Notes: generated by a model not told the origin, from the letters alone. 64,000 bases of DNA from Aeromonas dhakensis (GCF_000820305.1 NZ_CDBH01000045.1:413451-477450); one strand, 5' to 3'; numbered from the stretch's first letter, positions 41,966 to 51,316 are shown. Translations and numbers: made by a program.

Positions 41966-43513
41966 ATGCGTCTTGAAGTCAGCTGTGAAGACCGCCTGGG
42001 CCTGACCCGGGAACTGCTCGACCGCCTGGTGGAGCACAACATCGATCTGCGCGGCATCGAAATCGATACCTCAGGCATCATCTATCTCAACTTTCCCGAG
42101 CTGGAGTTTCGTGATTTCCAGCACCTGATGCCGGAGATCCGCCGCATTCCCGGCGTCTATGACGTCAAGACCATCCCCTACATGCCCTCCGAGCGGGAGC
42201 ACCACGAGATTGAGGCGCTGCTCAAGGCGCTGCCGGATCTGGTCTTCTCCCTCGATGCCAAGGGCAAGGTGACCCAGGCCAACCAGTCCGCCCTCACCAC
42301 CCTGGCCCTGCCGGTGGAGGAGGTGCGCGGCGCGGCGCTCGGCTCCCTGGTCAAGGGCTTCTCCTTCAGCCGCTGGCTGGAGGCGAGCGAGATCCGCCCG
42401 CAGACCTGCAAGCTCAGCATCGGCGGCGAGGAGTATCTGGCGGATCTGATGCCGCTGTTCGTGGCCGAGGAGAAGGGCAAGCAGGCCCTGGCCGGCGCCG
42501 TGGTGGTGCTCAAGTCCGCCCGCCGGGTCGGCATGCACTTCAGCGCGCTCCACGCGGTGGAAGTGGGGGGCTTTGAGCACCTGCAGGCCGAGAGCCAGAA
42601 GATGAAACAGGTGCTGGCCCAGGCGAGCAAGCTGGCGATGCAGGATGCGCCGCTGCTGATCGTCGGCGAGACCGGCACCGGCAAGGAGTTGCTGGCCCGC
42701 GCCTGCCACGGTGCCAGTCTGCGCTCCAGCCATCCCTTCATGGCGCTCAACTGCGCGGCCATGCCGGACAACGTGGCCGAGAGCGAGCTGTTCGGTTACG
42801 CCCCCGGCGCCTTTGGCAACAACACTGAGGGCAAGCGCGGGGTACTGGAGCTGGCGAGCGGTGGCACCCTGATGCTGGACGAAATCGGCGACATGTCGCC
42901 CCATCTGCAGACCAAGTTCCTGCGGGTGTTGCAAGACGGTGTGTTCCGCCGGGTCGGCGACGAGCAGGAGGTGAAGGTCAATGTGCGCTTCATCTGCACT
43001 ACCCAGAAGCAGCTGCTGGATCTGGTGCACGAGGGCAAGTTCCGGGAAGATCTCTACTACCGCCTCAACGTGCTGAGTCTGGCGCTGCCGCCGCTGCGCG
43101 AGCGCAAGGCGGACATCATGGCGCTGGCCCAGCAGTTCGTCTCCCGTTTTGCCAGCGAACTGCAGCGTCCGCGCCCGCGCTTTACCCGCAACATGGCCGA
43201 GTACCTGACCGCCTATCGCTGGCCCGGCAACGTGCGCCAGCTGCGCAACTGCCTCTATCGCGCCATGACCTTGCTGGAAGGGGACGAGATCGGCCCTGAG
43301 CACGTGGACTTGCCGGTGGCGGCCGACGCCATGCCGCTCATCGACGAGTGGTTCGAAGGGGGGCTGGACGAGGCGGTGAAACGCTTCGAGAGCCGGCTGC
43401 TGGAGCGGCTCTACCCGGCGTTCCCCTCCACCCGTCAGCTGGCCAAACGGCTGGGGGTGTCGCACACCGCCATCGCCAACAAACTGCGGGAATACGGGAT
43501 CAGCAAGAAGTAA
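41966..43513 (+). CDS. tyrR: Aromatic amino acid regulator TyrR
   Basis: 515 residues. N-terminal ACT domain (MRLEVSCEDRLGLTRELLDRLVEHNIDLRGIEI), PAS domain (about 75-190), AAA+ domain (Walker A GETGTGKELLA, Walker B GGTLMLDEIGD) and C-terminal HTH with STRQLAKRLGVSHTAIANKLREYGI, almost identical to E. coli. The position of the sigma-54 loop reads PGAFGNNTEG, not GAFTGA, as expected for TyrR, which works with sigma-70 polymerase. ATG 41966 matches E. coli's start; the upstream GTG is too close to AGGAAG. It probably controls phhAB through the box at 40344. Confidence 0.96.
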   Translation: MRLEVSCEDRLGLTRELLDRLVEHNIDLRGIEIDTSGIIYLNFPELEFRDFQHLMPEIRRIPGVYDVKTIPYMPSEREHHEIEALLKALPDLVFSLDAKGKVTQANQSALTTLALPVEEVRGAALGSLVKGFSFSRWLEASEIRPQTCKLSIGGEEYLADLMPLFVAEEKGKQALAGAVVVLKSARRVGMHFSALHAVEVGGFEHLQAESQKMKQVLAQASKLAMQDAPLLIVGETGTGKELLARACHGASLRSSHPFMALNCAAMPDNVAESELFGYAPGAFGNNTEGKRGVLELASGGTLMLDEIGDMSPHLQTKFLRVLQDGVFRRVGDEQEVKVNVRFICTTQKQLLDLVHEGKFREDLYYRLNVLSLALPPLRERKADIMALAQQFVSRFASELQRPRPRFTRNMAEYLTAYRWPGNVRQLRNCLYRAMTLLEGDEIGPEHVDLPVAADAMPLIDEWFEGGLDEAVKRFESRLLERLYPAFPSTRQLAKRLGVSHTAIANKLREYGISKK

Positions 43514-43708
43514 CCCCATGAATGTAACTTATCGCAGGGCTCACGCCGGGGTGGGCCCTCTTCATTATTGTGACGCCAGCCCGGTCAGCCCCTTGCTCTG
43601 CGGGCTGCGCCTTGTCATGCTGCTGACAAGTTCCATACTATCTCCTGCCGGCTCACCCCCTTCGGGCCTGTGCCCTGTGTGGTTGCTGAGGCGGGTGTAA
43701 GCGCAGGC

Positions 43709-44260
43709 ATGATGCACACTTTTTCACTGTTCAGGATCCTGGTCTGGCTGGCGCCCCTGTTTTGCTCGCTGGCCCTCTCCGGCGAGTCGCCCCCGCTCAC
43801 CGCGGCCGAGCTGCGGTCCGAGCAGGTACGCCAGACCGTGCTCGACATTCTCAGCTATACCCGCTGGCCGAATGAACCGAGCGAGCTGCGCCTGTGCGTG
43901 GCGGCACCGACGGAATACGCCACCGCGCTCTTTTCCATCAAGCAGCAGGCCAACGGCCGACCGGTCAGCGTCCATCGCTACGAAATCGATGACGAGGCGA
44001 TCGGCCCCCAGTGCGACGTGCTCTATCTGGGGGTGCTCTCCTCCGAGCGGCGCTTGCCGCTGTTTGAACGGCTGCGTGGCTACCCCATCCTCAGCATCAG
44101 CGAATCCAGCTCCGAGTGCGTGGCCGACGCCGTCTTCTGCCTGCAGATCGGCAAGGAGCGGATCCGGTTCAGGGTCAATCTGGATGCCCTGGCCAGGAGC
44201 GGAGTGCGGGTGCATCCGGCGGTGCTCAAACTGGCCAAGGCCGATGAGGGGGGGGCATGA
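43709..44260 (+). CDS. yfiR: YfiR-like periplasmic repressor of a diguanylate cyclase
   Basis: 183 residues with a signal peptide (MMHTFSLFRILVWLAPLFCSLALS). The mature part has YfiR/DUF4154 features: VLDILSYTRWPNEPSELRLCV, CDVLYLGVLSSERRLPLFERL, PILSISESSSECVADAVFCL, RIRFRVNLDALARSGVRVHPAVLKLA. In Pseudomonas, YfiR binds the periplasmic part of YfiN and keeps it off, and its conserved Cys residues respond to redox state; here Cys pairs (SECVADAVFC) are present. Its stop overlaps yfiN by 4 bases. Confidence 0.88.
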   Translation: MMHTFSLFRILVWLAPLFCSLALSGESPPLTAAELRSEQVRQTVLDILSYTRWPNEPSELRLCVAAPTEYATALFSIKQQANGRPVSVHRYEIDDEAIGPQCDVLYLGVLSSERRLPLFERLRGYPILSISESSSECVADAVFCLQIGKERIRFRVNLDALARSGVRVHPAVLKLAKADEGGA

Positions 44261-45525
44261 TAGGTCTGTTCCGCCCCCCTTCCCAGCGCCTCACCTTGCG
44301 ACAGAGTCTGGGACGCACCCACCTGGTGACGTCCCTGACCGCGGTCTGCATGGCCGGTCTGCTGCTGACCGGCATCGCCCTGCTGGCGCTGCGGCTCTAT
44401 GCGGATCACAATCTGGAGCTGGTCGCCCGCGCCATCGGCTATACCAGCGAAGCGGCCGTGGTGTTCCACGACGAGGAGGCGGCCCGGGAGGCGCTGGAGG
44501 CCATCCTCACGCACGAAGACGTGGCGCAGGCCAGCATCTATCTGCCGAGCGGCCAGCTGCTGGCGAGCTGGAGCCGGGCCATGAGCACCCCCTGGTCCGG
44601 CCTTGAGCAGTATCTGGCGCGGATCATCCTGCCGGGGCCGGTGGATCAGCCCATGATGCGGGGGGGCATGGAGATCGCCCACATCCACCTGGTGGGGCAC
44701 GGCCAGTATCTGTTGTTGTTCCTGCTGCAAACCCTGCTGGCCATGCTGCTCTGCCTGGTGCTCAGCACCCTGGGGGCCCTCTATGTGGCGCACCGGATGC
44801 AACACTCCCTCACGGCGCCGCTCAAGGAGCTGGCCCAGGTGGCCCACAGCGTGAGCCGCCAGCGGATCCTCGCCATGCGGGTGCCGGAGGCCAACATCGC
44901 CGAGCTGCACGAGCTGGGTCAGGATTTCAACTCCCTGCTCGACGAACTGGAGGCCTGGCAGGCCCACCAGCGGCGGGAGAATGCCAGCCTGCTGCACCAG
45001 GCCACCCACGATGCCTTGACCGGCTTGCCCAATCGTGCTCTGTTTGAGGCTCGTCTGGATCAGGCGGTCACCACGGGCCGGCTGCATGACGAGCGCTTCG
45101 CGCTGCTCTACCTCGATTGTGATCGCTTCAAGCAGATCAACGACACCCTGGGCCATGCCGCCGGGGATGACGTGCTGATCGCGCTGGCCAGACGGGTACA
45201 ACATCAGCTGCGGCCGATGGATCTGGTATGCCGTCTGGGGGGCGACGAGTTTGCCATCCTGCTCACCCCCCTCTCCCTGGTGGAGGAGGCGGAGGATGTG
45301 GTTGCCCGCATCCAGCAGGCCATGGCGGACCCCGTGGTACTGGGGGACGGCAGCCAGCTGGTGGCGGCCGTCAGCATTGGCGTCGCGCTGTATCCGGATC
45401 AGGGGCAGAGTGCCGCCGATCTGCTGCAGCAGGCGGACCATGCCATGTACCAAGCCAAACGGCTGCGTCGGGAGCTTGCACTCCATGAGCAGCTGGAATT
45501 TGATGTCTCTGCTGAGGAAAAATAA
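44257..45525 (+). CDS. yfiN: Membrane diguanylate cyclase YfiN (DgcN/TpbB type)
   Basis: 422 residues. Membrane segment 1 (about 22-47), a periplasmic CHASE8-like loop (50-148), segment 2 (150-176), a HAMP-like linker (about 177-235), and a GGDEF domain. The active site is GGDEF at 328-332, with an inhibitory site RPMD at 319-322 at the standard five-residue distance, so product feedback is expected. It makes c-di-GMP when released from YfiR. The operon yfiR-yfiN-yfiB (overlap, then 2 bases) is the YfiBNR signalling system that promotes biofilm formation under envelope or redox stress. Confidence 0.93.
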   Translation: MIGLFRPPSQRLTLRQSLGRTHLVTSLTAVCMAGLLLTGIALLALRLYADHNLELVARAIGYTSEAAVVFHDEEAAREALEAILTHEDVAQASIYLPSGQLLASWSRAMSTPWSGLEQYLARIILPGPVDQPMMRGGMEIAHIHLVGHGQYLLLFLLQTLLAMLLCLVLSTLGALYVAHRMQHSLTAPLKELAQVAHSVSRQRILAMRVPEANIAELHELGQDFNSLLDELEAWQAHQRRENASLLHQATHDALTGLPNRALFEARLDQAVTTGRLHDERFALLYLDCDRFKQINDTLGHAAGDDVLIALARRVQHQLRPMDLVCRLGGDEFAILLTPLSLVEEAEDVVARIQQAMADPVVLGDGSQLVAAVSIGVALYPDQGQSAADLLQQADHAMYQAKRLRRELALHEQLEFDVSAEEK

Positions 45526-45527
45526 CA

Positions 45528-46016
45528 ATGAAGATCCATGTCCTGATGAAAACCGGCTTGATCGGTCTGCTGCTGAGCGTGCTGATGGGTTGCCAGAGTG
45601 CCCCCCACGGCCTCACGGCAGAGCAGATCGCCGTACTCAAGGAGCAAGGCTTTCGCCTGACCGACGAGGGTTGGACTCTGGACTTCTCCAACCGTGTGCT
45701 GTTTGCCAACAACGCGGATGCCCTGACCCCCAAGACGCGCGTCGTGGTGGAAAAACTGGGGACGACTCTGCTGGAAGTGGGCTTGAACCGGGCGCGGATC
45801 GATGGCCATACCGACTCCAACGGGGCGGCGGACTATAACGATCAGCTCTCCTACAAGCGGGCACAGTCGGTGGCCGACGTGCTGGTTTCGGTCGGCATGC
45901 CGCAGGCCAACCTGGACATCCGGGGCCGTGGCGAGCGCGATCCGATAGCCGACAACAAGACGGCTGCCGGTCGGGCCGAGAACCGCCGCGTGGCGATTGT
46001 CATCAGCAATGAATGA
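45528..46016 (+). CDS. yfiB: OmpA-like peptidoglycan-binding lipoprotein YfiB
   Basis: 162 residues. Lipoprotein signal ending VLMGCQSAP, then an OmpA-C domain: NRVLFANNADALTPKTR, RIDGHTDSNGAADYNDQLSYKRAQSVADVL and the AGRAENRRVAI end with the Asp/Arg pair that binds meso-diaminopimelate. In the YfiBNR model it captures YfiR at the outer membrane and thereby frees YfiN. The region after the lipobox includes the helix reported to contact YfiR in Pseudomonas (here EQIAVLKEQGFRLTDEGW). Confidence 0.92.
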   Translation: MKIHVLMKTGLIGLLLSVLMGCQSAPHGLTAEQIAVLKEQGFRLTDEGWTLDFSNRVLFANNADALTPKTRVVVEKLGTTLLEVGLNRARIDGHTDSNGAADYNDQLSYKRAQSVADVLVSVGMPQANLDIRGRGERDPIADNKTAAGRAENRRVAIVISNE

Positions 46017-46033
46017 CACGGTTGTGTAGATAC

Positions 46034-46062
46034 AAAAAGAGCGCCATCAGGCGCTCTTTTTT
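46034..46062. terminator. Bidirectional terminator between yfiB and the TerC-family gene
   Basis: AAAAAGAGCGCC and GGCGCTCTTTTTT with a 4-base loop. A and T runs on both sides suit the convergent genes. Confidence 0.9.
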
Positions 46063-46073
46063 GTGGCTCGCCG

Positions 46074-46808
46074 TTATTGCTGCTTGAGCTTCTCGCGGTC
46101 GTGGTGACTGCGCAGGCGGATGTTGATCATCTCCACCGTCAGCGAGAAGGCCATGGCGAAGTAGATGTAGCCCTTCGGAATGTGCAGATCCATCCCCTCG
46201 GCCATCAGCGCAAAGCCCACCAGGGTGAGGAAGGAGAGGGCCAGCATCTTGATGGTGGGGTGGTTGTCGACGAAGTCGCCGATGGCCTTGGCGGCGAACA
46301 TCATGATGAAGACGGCGATCATGATGGCCAGCACCATGACCGGCACGTGATCCGCCATGCCCACCGCCGTGATGACCGAATCCAGGCTGAAGACGATGTC
46401 GAGAATGGCGATCTGGATCAGGGTGCTGATGAAGCCGGAAGCGGCCGTGCTCACGCTCTCGGGCTCGGCGGCCCCCTCCAGGGTGGCGTGGATCTCGTGG
46501 GCACTCTTGCCGATGAGGAATAGGCCTCCCAGCAACAGGATGAGATCGCGGCCCGAGATGGCCTCGCCCAGCACGGTGAACAGCGGCTCGGTGAGGCGCA
46601 TCACCCAGGCCAAGGAGAGCAGCAGCAGGATGCGGGTGCCCATGGCGAGGCCCAAGCCCAGGATCCGCGCCTTCTGGCGCTGGGCTTCCGGCAGGCGGCC
46701 GACCAGGATGGAGATGAAGATGATGTTGTCGATGCCGAGCACGATCTCGAGCAGGGTCAGGGTGGCGAGCGCGACCCAGGCGGAGGGGTCTGCAATCCAT
46801 TCCAGCAT
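46074..46808 (-). CDS. TerC-family inner-membrane protein (YgdQ-like)
   Basis: 244 residues with seven hydrophobic segments. TerC signatures are the two acidic motifs LEIVLGIDNIIFISIL and ILDIVFSLDSVITAVGM, plus RDLILLLGGLFLIGKSAHEI and a C-terminal HIPKGYIYFAMAFSLTVE. The family includes metal (notably manganese) exporters and secretion-associated proteins; the nearest relative I recognise is E. coli YgdQ. ATG 46808 gives MLEWIADPSAW, matching YgdQ. No CBS domains are attached. Confidence 0.85.
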   Translation of the reverse strand: MLEWIADPSAWVALATLTLLEIVLGIDNIIFISILVGRLPEAQRQKARILGLGLAMGTRILLLLSLAWVMRLTEPLFTVLGEAISGRDLILLLGGLFLIGKSAHEIHATLEGAAEPESVSTAASGFISTLIQIAILDIVFSLDSVITAVGMADHVPVMVLAIMIAVFIMMFAAKAIGDFVDNHPTIKMLALSFLTLVGFALMAEGMDLHIPKGYIYFAMAFSLTVEMINIRLRSHHDREKLKQQ

Positions 46809-46926
46809 GATGAAACCTTGGTTTAACTTTGGTTGAGGGTTGGAACCGCGCATTCTAGCAGGGGGTTATGGCTTGTCCCAGTGGCTGGAAAAGATAAAAA
46901 TGGCGACCATCCAACGGGAGGGACAT

Positions 46927-48042
46927 ATGTTTCGTTTAGGACTCATCATCAATCCGGTCGCCGGCATCGGCGGCGCGGTCGGTCTCAAGGGCAGTGACGG
47001 CATGGTGGCCGAGGCGCTGGCTCGTGGCGCCGTGCCCAAGGCTTGCGAGCGGGCTCGTCAGGCGCTGCTGCCACTGTGTGAACTGGCGGAGCGTTTCGAG
47101 TTGCTGACGGTGGCGGGGGAGATGGGGGCCGGGCTTGCCGGCGAGCTCGGTCTGCCCTGTCGCATCGTCTACCAGCCCGCCACTGTGCCCACCACGGCGG
47201 CCGATACCCGCGCGGCGGCGCTGGCGCTGCGCGAGGCCGGCGTCGATCTGCTGCTGTTTGCCGGCGGTGACGGCACGGCGCGGGACATCTGTGCGGCGGT
47301 GGGGGAGTCGTGCCATGTGCTGGGCATTCCGGCCGGCTGCAAGATCCACTCCGGGGTGTACGGGGTGACCCCCGCCGCCAGCGGCCGGGTGGCGGCCAGG
47401 ATGATCGCAGGCGAACTGCTGAGCCTGGTGGATGCCGAGGTGATGGACATCGACGAGGAGGCGTTTCGCGCCGGCAAGGTGCGCGCCCGCCACTATGGCC
47501 AGCTGCAGGTGCCCGGCGATCTGCGCTACGTGCAGGCGGTCAAGCAGGGGGGACGGGAGTCCGAAGAGCTGGTGCTGGCGGACATCGCCGCCGGTGTGGT
47601 CGAGCAGATGGAGCCCGATACCCTCTATCTGATGGGATCCGGCAGCACGGTGGCGGCCTGCATGGCGGAGCTGGGTCTGGAAAATACCCTGCTCGGTGTG
47701 GATCTGGTGGAAAATGGCCGGCTTATCGGGCAGGATCTCTGCGCCGCCGAGATCCTGACCCGGATCCGCGGTCGTCGCTGCCGGCTGATCATCACCCTGA
47801 TCGGCGGTCAGGGACATCTGTTCGGGCGCGGAAATCAGCAACTGAGTCCAGAGGTGATCCGGGCCGTCGGGCGGGACCAGATCCAGGTCCTGGCCACCAA
47901 AGCCAAGCTGGCAGCCCTCGCTGGCCGTCCGCTGTTGGTGGATACCGATGATCCGGCGCTGAACCGGTCGTTAAGTGGTTATCTGCGGATCACCACGGGA
48001 TACAAGGATCAGGTCATCTACCCGGTGGCCAACCCGGAATAG
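46927..48042 (+). CDS. ATP-NAD kinase-like protein (COG3199)
   Basis: 371 residues. Diacylglycerol-kinase/NAD-kinase fold: LGLIINPVAGIGGAVGLKGSDG at the start, the catalytic GGDGT at 113-117 (FAGGDGTARDICAAV), and GIPAGCKIHSGVYGVTP. The C-terminal half contains TLIGGQGHLFGRGNQQLSP, typical of this COG. It is distinct from the housekeeping NAD kinase and its substrate is not known. ATG 46927 is preceded by GGGAGGG; the upstream in-frame ATG lacks a site. yfcL follows 110 bases later. Confidence 0.82.
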   Translation: MFRLGLIINPVAGIGGAVGLKGSDGMVAEALARGAVPKACERARQALLPLCELAERFELLTVAGEMGAGLAGELGLPCRIVYQPATVPTTAADTRAAALALREAGVDLLLFAGGDGTARDICAAVGESCHVLGIPAGCKIHSGVYGVTPAASGRVAARMIAGELLSLVDAEVMDIDEEAFRAGKVRARHYGQLQVPGDLRYVQAVKQGGRESEELVLADIAAGVVEQMEPDTLYLMGSGSTVAACMAELGLENTLLGVDLVENGRLIGQDLCAAEILTRIRGRRCRLIITLIGGQGHLFGRGNQQLSPEVIRAVGRDQIQVLATKAKLAALAGRPLLVDTDDPALNRSLSGYLRITTGYKDQVIYPVANPE

Positions 48043-48152
48043 GACATCAAGGATGCGGCTGGCCTGGCGCCAGAGAGCCGCGATCAACCGGATCGCGGTT
48101 CCACTCCCCCGAATTATTTTGCCGGCAATCCCGGAAAATGAGGCTGCGTTAA

Positions 48153-48431
48153 ATGACGATTCATGAATTTGAGCACAAGTTGTTGGGACTGATAGACAGC
48201 ATGGTGGCCACGGCGACCGATGACGAGCTGTTTGCCGGGGGCTACCTGCGCGGCCACATCTCGCTGGCGGTGGCGCGGGCCGAGCTGGAAGGCAAGACCC
48301 TGGTGCGGGATGTAAAGAGCTATGTGCTGCGCAGCCTGAACGAGGCCATTTTGCAGGGTGAACTCTCGGAAGAGGATGAGAAGCTGGTGCAGGCGATGTG
48401 GATTCGTTTGCAACAACAGGCAGAAGCTTGA
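48153..48431 (+). CDS. yfcL: YfcL family protein
   Basis: 92 residues, small acidic helical protein. DSMVATATDDELFAGGYLRGHISLAVARAELEG and the later LSEEDEKLVQAMW follow E. coli YfcL closely. The function is unknown. A CCGCGATC/GATCGCGG hairpin without a T run lies upstream (48079-48100). It may be co-transcribed with the kinase-like gene before it. Confidence 0.8.
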   Translation: MTIHEFEHKLLGLIDSMVATATDDELFAGGYLRGHISLAVARAELEGKTLVRDVKSYVLRSLNEAILQGELSEEDEKLVQAMWIRLQQQAEA

Positions 48432-48528
48432 TCGGTTACACAGTTCAAACAGAAGTTTAAGTTTATTCTTCCCTGAGGTTAGTGAAAGGTTAATAATAAG
48501 TTTCGCCTTTTGTTTCAGGGATTAAACT

Positions 48529-50193
48529 ATGGCTTCCTCCTCGCGTATTGCCAATAAACTGCCGCTCGAAATGCTCTATCACTGGGAGCGGCAGTCTCCT
48601 GACAGAGTCTATCTGCGTCAAACCATCAACCGAGAATACGTGGACTTCACCTGGGGCGAAGTGGCCGACGAGGCCCGCCGCATGGTGACGGCACTGCGTC
48701 AACTGGGGCTGGTGGCCGGCGACAAGGTGGCACTGCTCTCCAAGAACTGCGCCCAGTGGTTCATCGCCGATCTCGCCATGCAGATGGGGCAGTACGTGAG
48801 CGTCCCCATCTACCCCACCGCCAACGTCGACACCATCGAATATGTGCTGCGCCACAGCGAGGCCAAGGCCATTTTCGTCGGCAAGCTCGATGACTGGAAG
48901 AGCCAGGAGGCGGGGGTGCCTGCCGATCTGCTGCGCATCGCCTTTCCCTATGACACCATGCCGGCGGCCCACCAGTGGGACGAACTGCTGGATCGCCACG
49001 AACCGATCCCGGACAGCCCGGTGCAGGCGCCTGACGCCCTGCTGAGCCTGGTCTACACCTCCGGCAGCACCGGCAAGCCGAAAGGGGCCATGCTGAGCGT
49101 CGAACGTTACGCCTGGTCGTGCGAGAAGCTGGTGGAGACGGTGGGCCTGACCCAGTCCGACCGCGGTTTCTCCTATCTGCCGCTCGCCCACATCACAGAG
49201 CGGGTCTACATCTACGGTGGCAGCCTCTACGGCGGCGCCACCATCGCCTTCCCCGAGTCCCTCGATACCTTCATCGAGGACGTCAAACGCTGCCGTCCCA
49301 CCGTGTTCATCTCGGTGCCGCGGCTGTGGGCCATGTTCCGCATCAAGATCCTCGAGAAGCTGCCTCAGCAGAAGCTGGCACTGCTGCTCAAGATCCCCTT
49401 CGTCTCGGGCCTTATCAAGCGCAAGCTGCAAAAGGGGCTGGGGCTGGATCAGGCGCGGGTACTTGGCTGCGGCTCGGCGCCGGTGTCGCCGGCCCTGCTT
49501 GAGTGGTACCTGAGCATCGGCCTTCAGGTGACCGAAGCCTGGGGCATGACCGAAAACCACGCCTACTCGACCATCAACTACCCGTTCAGGGCCGACAAGA
49601 TAGGCACGGTCGGCAAGGCGGGGATCGGGGTCAACATCAAGATCTCCGACGAGGGGGAGATCCTCTGTCGCTGCGAGGGCATGATGCTGGGCTACTACAA
49701 GGATCCCGAGCACAGCCGCGAGGCCATCGATGAAGAGGGCTGGCTGCACACCGGCGACATGGGCAAGCTGGATCGGGAGGGCTACCTCACCATCACCGGC
49801 CGCATGAAGGACGTGTTCAAGACCGCCAAGGGCAAGTATGTGGCGCCGGTGCCCATCGAGGGGCTGCTGGGCCAGGAGCCCATCATCGAGCAGCTGTGCG
49901 TGATCGGCTACGGTATGCCGCAGCCGGTGGCGCTGGTGCAGCTGGCTGAACACGCCATGAAGGGGGATCGCAGTCAGGTCAATGCCCAGCTGGAGGCGGC
50001 CCGCAACCGGGTCAACGAACAGCTGGAGTCCCATGCCAAAATTCGTGGCATCCTGGTGGTGAAGAGCCCCTGGAACATCGAGAACGGGGTGCTGACGCCC
50101 ACCATGAAGATCCGCCGCCACCTGCTGGAGCAGAAGTACGCGAACCTGGGGGACGCCTGGTCCTCCTCCCAGAGCATCGTCTGGGAGTCCTGA
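48529..50193 (+). CDS. AMP-dependent (long-chain) acyl-CoA synthetase
   Basis: 554 residues, ANL superfamily. The P-loop YTSGSTGKPKG is at about 177-187, A5 AWGMTENHAY, A7 GWLHTGDMG and A8 GRMKDVFKTAKGKYVAP; a C-terminal lysine lies in TPTMKIRRHLLEQKY. It activates carboxylic acids, probably fatty acids, as acyl-AMP and then acyl-CoA; it resembles FAA1/long-chain types more than the classical FadD. The substrate cannot be read from the sequence. Single gene with a terminator shared with cdd. Confidence 0.85.
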   Translation: MASSSRIANKLPLEMLYHWERQSPDRVYLRQTINREYVDFTWGEVADEARRMVTALRQLGLVAGDKVALLSKNCAQWFIADLAMQMGQYVSVPIYPTANVDTIEYVLRHSEAKAIFVGKLDDWKSQEAGVPADLLRIAFPYDTMPAAHQWDELLDRHEPIPDSPVQAPDALLSLVYTSGSTGKPKGAMLSVERYAWSCEKLVETVGLTQSDRGFSYLPLAHITERVYIYGGSLYGGATIAFPESLDTFIEDVKRCRPTVFISVPRLWAMFRIKILEKLPQQKLALLLKIPFVSGLIKRKLQKGLGLDQARVLGCGSAPVSPALLEWYLSIGLQVTEAWGMTENHAYSTINYPFRADKIGTVGKAGIGVNIKISDEGEILCRCEGMMLGYYKDPEHSREAIDEEGWLHTGDMGKLDREGYLTITGRMKDVFKTAKGKYVAPVPIEGLLGQEPIIEQLCVIGYGMPQPVALVQLAEHAMKGDRSQVNAQLEAARNRVNEQLESHAKIRGILVVKSPWNIENGVLTPTMKIRRHLLEQKYANLGDAWSSSQSIVWES

Positions 50194-50218
50194 CGGGGAT
50201 CAGCTGATCACCGCAAAG

Positions 50219-50252
50219 CAACAAGGGGAGCCACTGGCTCCCCTTGTTGTTT
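50219..50252. terminator. Terminator between the acyl-CoA synthetase gene and cdd
   Basis: CAACAAGGGGAGCC pairs with GGCTCCCCTTGTTG, followed by TTT on the plus strand. The genes are convergent. Confidence 0.82.
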
Positions 50253-50266
50253 CAGGCCATGGCCGA

Positions 50267-51148
50267 TCAGACCGCCTGATACTCCAGTTCGACCGAACCG
50301 AGCGCCTTGAGGGTGGCGCGGGCGGAGTCCTGCTGGCTGATCTGGCCATCCTTGCTCTCCAGCAGCACGGCGCGGCGGATGGTGGCGAGATCCTCGCCGC
50401 CCAGCACCGCATGGGCGCAGGCCATCTGCATCGGCGGCAGGCTGGGGTTGAAGGCGGCGTTTTCGGCGTAGCGGCCGCAGAAGATGCGACCGTCGGCGAA
50501 CTGCAGTGCCACTGCGGCATAACCCTGGCTGTAGGGGGCGTAGCTCTGGCGGGCGGCGGCCAGCGCGGCCTGCCACAGCGGATCATCGCTCTCAAGCTGG
50601 AGCTCGTCGTGGGACTGCGGGCTCATCAGGGCGTCCGTGATGTCCAGATCCGCCGGGCCGAACGAGTGGGGCAGGAAGGATTGCAGCGCGCTCAAGTCGT
50701 CAGGCAGGGAGACCTTGAGGGTCTTGGCGGTGCTCAGCTCGTTCATGAACTGGCGGCAGTGACCGCAGGGGGTGTAGTTGACGGTGATCTCGGAGATGCC
50801 GGTCTCGCCGCCCAGCCAGGCGTTGGAGATGGCGGACTGCTCGGCATGCACCGAGTGGAACAGTCCCTGGCCGGCGAACTCCATGTTGGCGCCGAAATAC
50901 CAGTTGCCGCTCAGGCCGCAGGCGATGGCGCCGACGAAGAACTTGGAGATGGGGGCCACCGAGCAGGCGGCGGCCAGCGGCAGCAGGGCCAGGCGCAGGG
51001 CGCGATCGTCAAGACCGGTAGCGGCTTTCAGGGTCGCGACCTGATCAGCGGTGAAGCGGGCCTGGAAGTCATCGCCCAGCATGGGCAGCAGGGCTGCCTT
51101 GAGCGGAGCGGACAGGGTATCGAGTGGCTTGGCAAAACGGGGATGCAT
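50267..51148 (-). CDS. cdd: Cytidine deaminase Cdd
   Basis: 293 residues, the long dimeric enterobacterial type with a degenerate second cytidine-deaminase domain. The zinc site is His101/Glu103 (VHAEQSAISNAW) plus Cys128 and Cys131 (PCGHCRQF). It converts cytidine and deoxycytidine to uridines in pyrimidine salvage. ATG 51148 matches family starts (MHPRFAKPL). A CRP site and a LacI-family-type half palindrome lie upstream, consistent with CRP/CytR-type control known for E. coli cdd. Confidence 0.96.
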   Translation of the reverse strand: MHPRFAKPLDTLSAPLKAALLPMLGDDFQARFTADQVATLKAATGLDDRALRLALLPLAAACSVAPISKFFVGAIACGLSGNWYFGANMEFAGQGLFHSVHAEQSAISNAWLGGETGISEITVNYTPCGHCRQFMNELSTAKTLKVSLPDDLSALQSFLPHSFGPADLDITDALMSPQSHDELQLESDDPLWQAALAAARQSYAPYSQGYAAVALQFADGRIFCGRYAENAAFNPSLPPMQMACAHAVLGGEDLATIRRAVLLESKDGQISQQDSARATLKALGSVELEYQAV

Positions 51149-51205
51149 AGTGTGTCCTCAAAGGCCAATTGGGGGGCCATTGTAGGGAGCAAGCTCGGCT
51201 AAATG

Positions 51206-51221
51206 TGTGAGCGTGCTCACG
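51206..51221 (-). promoter_or_regulatory. CRP site upstream of cdd
   Basis: TGTGA, six bases, TCACG: one base off the symmetric consensus TGTGA-N6-TCACA, 58 bases before the cdd start codon. Further upstream AAACGTTT (51255-51262) resembles the centre of LacI/PurR/CytR-family operators. Confidence 0.68.
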
Positions 51222-51294
51222 CCCTGACGGGCAAACGGAGGGGGATGTTAATGGAAACGTTTGTCTTGTGCAAATTGTGCGGCAGGTCGCACAT

Positions 51295-51316
51295 CGGCGG
51301 GCCTGCAGGCCCGCCG
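51295..51316. repeat. 22-base perfect palindrome after yohK
   Basis: CGGCGGGCCTG and its exact complement, 19 bases beyond the yohK stop (minus strand). A GC-only hairpin without a T run; it may act as a weak terminator between yohK and cdd. Confidence 0.55.

Noticed and set aside
46003..46800. Minus-strand open frame overlapping the TerC-family gene in another frame
   Set aside because: Arg/His/Pro-rich shadow; the alternative frame has clear TerC motifs and membrane segments.
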